In this document: piece by piece, positions 6,142 through 8,510 of the stretch
Layout of the letters: each line of letters opens with the position of its first letter
How positions within the stretch are numbered: the first letter of the stretch is position 1
Assembly (NCBI GenBank): GCA_964585785.1
Contig: CAZPFL010000206.1
Coordinates: 1-8,510 of the forward strand
Length of the DNA stretch: 8,510 nucleotides
Direction of reading: 5' to 3'
From: WHUA01 sp964585785
GTDB lineage: Bacteria; Pseudomonadota; Alphaproteobacteria; UBA8366
Notes under the pieces: model-generated
The model's database searches: none
Seen by the model: only the letters and a program-made list of their open reading frames with translations
Told to the model about the DNA's origin: nothing
Program-made: the position numbers and the translations under genes

Positions 6142-6162
6142 CTCTAAGGACTATAGGTTCAA
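6132..6162 (-). promoter_or_regulatory. MerR-type promoter and operator driving the cation transporter
   Basis: Read on the minus strand, TTGAAC (6162-6157) and TAGGCT (6137-6132) are separated by exactly 19 bases. This lengthened spacer is the hallmark of promoters activated by MerR-family proteins through DNA distortion. An imperfect dyad with five matched pairs (A.CT.TA-N5-TA.AG.T, 6158-6140) sits inside the spacer and overlaps the -35, as in the copA operator bound by CueR. Transcription would start near 6125, about 40 bases before the transporter ATG. The -35 region overlaps the ribosome site of the divergent regulator gene. Confidence 0.72.
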
Positions 6163-6166
6163 GGGA
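6161..6166 (+). promoter_or_regulatory. Ribosome binding site fixing the MerR-family start
   Basis: AAGGGA lies 7 bases before the ATG at 6174. The frame is open far upstream (to 5454) because it shadows the transporter gene, so this site, and the homology beginning right after it, decide the true start. An ATG at 6170 is out of frame. Confidence 0.65.
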
Positions 6167-6173
6167 AAAATGC

Positions 6174-6647
6174 ATGAAACTCGCCGAAAATCTCGATGAC
6201 GGCCCGCTTTCCATCGGCGTGCTGGCGCGCGAGACCGGCTGCAAGGTGCCGACCATCCGCTATTACGAGCAGGTCGGCCTGATGCCGCCGCCGATCCGCA
6301 GCACCGGCAACCAGCGGCGCTACGGCCCAGCGCATATCGCGCGGCTCGGCTTCATCCGCCATGCCCGCGAGCTGGGCTTTCCGCTCGACCGCATCCGCGA
6401 CATCCTGGCGCTGAGCGACAAGCCCGACCGCTCCTGCGCCGAGGTGGACCGCATCGCGCGCGATCATCTCGCCGCGGTCGAGGCGCGGATCGCGCGGCTG
6501 ACCGCGCTCAAGCAGGAGCTGGAGCGCATGGTGAAGCAGTGCGGCAGCGGCACGGTCTCGGACTGCCGCGTGATCGAGGTGCTGGCCGATTACAGCCACG
6601 ACCACTGCCTCGCCGACAGCCATGGCGAGCCGGAAGGCGCGGCCTGA
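6174..6647 (+). CDS. MerR-family metal-responsive transcriptional regulator
   Basis: The protein has 157 residues. The N-terminal winged helix-turn-helix reads LSIGVLARETGCKVPTIRYYEQVGLMPPP (12-40), followed by the wing residues RRYG and the second DNA-binding helix pair to about 80. A dimerisation coiled coil spans about 88-122. Cys88 sits at the start of that helix, where ZntR-type sensors of divalent ions have Cys and CueR-type sensors of monovalent ions have Ser. The metal loop is C123-x7-C131, the loop length seen in CueR. The tail adds His142, His144, Cys145 and His150. Together with the divergent divalent-cation transporter this points to a divalent metal sensor, although the loop length is mixed. 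It probably activates the transporter promoter at 6132-6162. An extra cysteine (Cys23) lies in the helix-turn-helix. No specific symbol such as zntR or cadR is justified. Confidence 0.9.
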   Translation: MKLAENLDDGPLSIGVLARETGCKVPTIRYYEQVGLMPPPIRSTGNQRRYGPAHIARLGFIRHARELGFPLDRIRDILALSDKPDRSCAEVDRIARDHLAAVEARIARLTALKQELERMVKQCGSGTVSDCRVIEVLADYSHDHCLADSHGEPEGAA

Positions 6648-6679
6648 CGACCACGGACGATCCGCCGCGCCACAAATTG

Positions 6680-6707
6680 TTGCGTCGCAGACCGCAAATG
6701 TTATCTA
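6680..6707 (+). promoter_or_regulatory. Candidate promoter for parC
   Basis: TTGCGT (6680-6685) and TATCTA (6702-6707) are spaced by 16 bases in the 98-base gap after the MerR-family gene. An overlapping choice uses TTGTTG at 6677-6682. The region is more AT-rich than its surroundings, as expected of a promoter. Transcription would start near 6714, at a small CGCTT-TCCAT-AAGCG hairpin (6713-6727), leaving a short leader. A good ribosome site, GAGG at 6736-6739, lies 6 bases before the ATG. Confidence 0.42.
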
Positions 6708-6745
6708 TATCTCGCTTTCCATAAGCGGGTGTGACGAGGCAATCC

Positions 6746-8510
6746 ATGGCAGAGCCGAAGAAAACCGAGGGCGAGATCCGTCCCGTGCCGCTGGCCGACG
6801 CGCTGGGCGAGCGGTATCTCACCTACGCGCTGTCGACGATCACGGCGCGCTCGCTGCCGGACGTGCGCGACGGGCTGAAGCCGGTGCACCGGCGGCTGCT
6901 CTACGCGATGCGCGAGCTGCACCTCAATCCCGCCTCGGGCTTCAAGAAATGCGCGCGCATCGTCGGCGACGTCATGGGCAAGTATCACCCGCATGGCGAC
7001 GCGGCGATCTATGACGCGATGGTGCGCCTGGCGCAGGATTTCGCGGTGCGCTACCCGCTGGTCGACGGCCAGGGCAATTTCGGCAATGTGGACGGCGATA
7101 ACGCCGCGGCGATGCGCTACACCGAGGCGCGGCTGACCGAGACGGCGCAGCGCCTGCTCGAAGGCATCGACGAGGACGCGGTCGACTTCCGCCCGACCTA
7201 TGACGGGGAGGGGGAGGAGCCGATCGTCCTGCCGGCGAATTTCCCGAACCTGCTCGCCAACGGCGCGGCCGGCATCGCGGTCGGCATGGCGACCAGCATC
7301 CCGCCGCATAACGTGGCCGAGATCTGCGACGCGCTGCTGCATCTCATCAAGACGCCCAACGCGACGATCGCCAAGCTGATCGACCTGATGCCGGGGCCGG
7401 ACTTCCCGACCGGCGGCGTGCTCTGCGAAAGCCGCGAGACGATTGTCGAGGCATACAAGACCGGGCGCGGCAGCTTCCGCGTGCGCGCGAAATACGAGGT
7501 CGAGAGGCTCAAGGGCGGCGGCTTCCAGATCGTCATCACCGGCGTGCCCTACCAGGTGCAGAAGGCGAAGCTGGTCGAGCGCATCGCCGAGCTGCTGCAG
7601 AACCGCAAGCTGACGATGCTCGACGACATCCACGACGAATCGACGACCGAAGTGCGCCTCGTGCTGGTGCCGAAGAGCCGCAACGTCGATCCCGAGCACC
7701 TGATGGAAAGCCTGTTTCGGCAGACAGACCTCGAGACGCGCATCTCGCTCAACATGAACGTGCTCGACGGTGGGCTGGTGCCGCGGGTGATGAACCTGCG
7801 CGAGGTGCTGCAGGCCTTCCTCGACCATCGCCACGAGGTGCTGGTCCGGCGCAGCAAGTACCGCCTCGGCAAGATCGAGCAGCGCTTGGAGATCCTGGAC
7901 GGACTGCTGATCGCCTACCTCAACATCGACGAGGTGATCCGCATCATCCGCGAGGAGGACGATCCCAAGGCCGAGCTGATCAAGACCTTCAAGCTTTCCG
8001 ACATGCAGGCGGAGGCCATCCTCAACATGCGGCTGCGCCATTTGCGCAAGCTGGAGGAGATGGAGATCCGCAACGAGCACGGCGCGCTGACGCAGGAGCG
8101 CAAGGAGCTCAACAAGCTGCTCAAGGACGAGGGGCTGCGCTGGAAGCGGATCGCGGCCGAGGTCGGCGACATCCGCAAGGCCTATGGCAAGGAAACGCCG
8201 CTCGGCCGGCGCCGCACCACGCTGGGCGAGGCGCCATCGGCCGTCGTCATCCCGCTGGAAGCGATGATCGAGCGCGAGCCGGTCACCGTGATCTGCTCGG
8301 AGAAGGGCTGGATCCGGGCCGCGCGCGGGCATCTCCCGAACATCGCCGACATCAAGTACAAGGAGGGCGACCGCGAGCGCTTCGCCTTCCACGCGCAGAC
8401 GACGGACAAGCTGATCATCTTCGCGACCAACGGCCGCTTCTACACCATCGGCGTGGACAAGCTGCCGGGCGGGCGCGGCTTCGGCGAGCCGTTGAGCCTG
8501 ATGATCGATC
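6746..8510 (+). CDS. parC: DNA topoisomerase IV subunit A (3' end outside window)
   Basis: With ParE, this subunit cuts and rejoins DNA to decatenate daughter chromosomes. The ATG at 6746 opens a frame that runs off the window after 588 complete codons, so roughly the last fifth of the gene is missing. The N-terminal breakage-reunion domain shows YALSTITARSLPDVRDGLKP, then GKYHPHGD at 78-85, and the active-site pair Arg124-Tyr125 in AAAMRYTEARL. A long helical tower and coiled-coil segment follows, then the start of the beta-pinwheel C-terminal domain at about residue 495 (VVIPLEAM onward). I call ParC rather than GyrA from the ParC-like start ERYLTYALSTI and because parC follows recO in many relatives. 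The position matching E. coli ParC Ser80 is Ala86 and the Glu84 position is Asp90. The GyrA-box region is not reached cleanly, so a paralogue cannot be wholly excluded. Confidence 0.93.
   Translation, partial: MAEPKKTEGEIRPVPLADALGERYLTYALSTITARSLPDVRDGLKPVHRRLLYAMRELHLNPASGFKKCARIVGDVMGKYHPHGDAAIYDAMVRLAQDFAVRYPLVDGQGNFGNVDGDNAAAMRYTEARLTETAQRLLEGIDEDAVDFRPTYDGEGEEPIVLPANFPNLLANGAAGIAVGMATSIPPHNVAEICDALLHLIKTPNATIAKLIDLMPGPDFPTGGVLCESRETIVEAYKTGRGSFRVRAKYEVERLKGGGFQIVITGVPYQVQKAKLVERIAELLQNRKLTMLDDIHDESTTEVRLVLVPKSRNVDPEHLMESLFRQTDLETRISLNMNVLDGGLVPRVMNLREVLQAFLDHRHEVLVRRSKYRLGKIEQRLEILDGLLIAYLNIDEVIRIIREEDDPKAELIKTFKLSDMQAEAILNMRLRHLRKLEEMEIRNEHGALTQERKELNKLLKDEGLRWKRIAAEVGDIRKAYGKETPLGRRRTTLGEAPSAVVIPLEAMIEREPVTVICSEKGWIRAARGHLPNIADIKYKEGDRERFAFHAQTTDKLIIFATNGRFYTIGVDKLPGGRGFGEPLSLMID

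Noticed and set aside
6701..8392. Minus-strand 563-residue open frame opposite parC
   Set aside because: It is the antisense shadow of parC, with His/Arg/Asp/Leu-rich composition and no domain; the plus strand has the topoisomerase active site and continuous homology.
1..8510. CRISPR arrays, tRNA or rRNA genes, insertion sequences, phage or toxin-antitoxin genes
   Set aside because: No regularly spaced direct repeats, no cloverleaf or rRNA-like stretch, and no transposase, integrase or toxin-like frames were seen on either strand.

Overview
The window is GC-rich, compact chromosomal DNA of an alphaproteobacterium. The organism call rests on gene order and protein style: acpS, lepB, rnc, era, recO and parC occur here in the order typical of Hyphomicrobiales (Rhizobiales) and related Alphaproteobacteria, and the AcpS, MtgA and ParC sequences look alphaproteobacterial. 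I cannot name a genus from sequence alone.

Layout. Bases 1-219 hold the 3' end of acpS (holo-ACP synthase). It is followed by an inverted pair of REP-like hairpins around a small AT-rich palindrome. Next, on the minus strand, is mtgA (monofunctional peptidoglycan glycosyltransferase), which interrupts the usual acpS-lepB adjacency. A roughly 280-base divergent intergenic region carries a good promoter for lepB (signal peptidase I), which leads into rnc (RNase III) and era (ribosome-assembly GTPase); rnc and era overlap by four bases. A second inverted hairpin pair, of a different repeat family, separates era from recO (RecFOR recombination mediator). A small NodB-type polysaccharide deacetylase lies 16 bases after recO.

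From 5442 to 6647 there is a divergent metal-response module: a short six-helix cation diffusion facilitator (minus strand) and a MerR-family regulator (plus strand). Between them is a MerR-type promoter with a 19-base spacer. The last gene is parC (topoisomerase IV subunit A), which runs off the window end after 588 codons.

How the parts work together. The core genes serve lipid and ACP maturation, protein export, RNA processing, ribosome assembly and DNA repair or decatenation. They are conserved neighbours rather than one pathway. The metal module is a self-contained efflux switch: the regulator probably sits on the shared promoter and activates the transporter when its metal binds. It and the deacetylase appear to have been inserted between recO and parC.

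No wholly new system is evident. The points most worth a second look are the metal module (a Cys in the transporter's presumed metal site, an unusual cysteine set in the regulator, and a readable operator), the two hairpin doublets whose arms differ by compensated base-pair changes, an Asn replacing a metal-binding Asp in the deacetylase, and an Ala at the quinolone-contact position of ParC.
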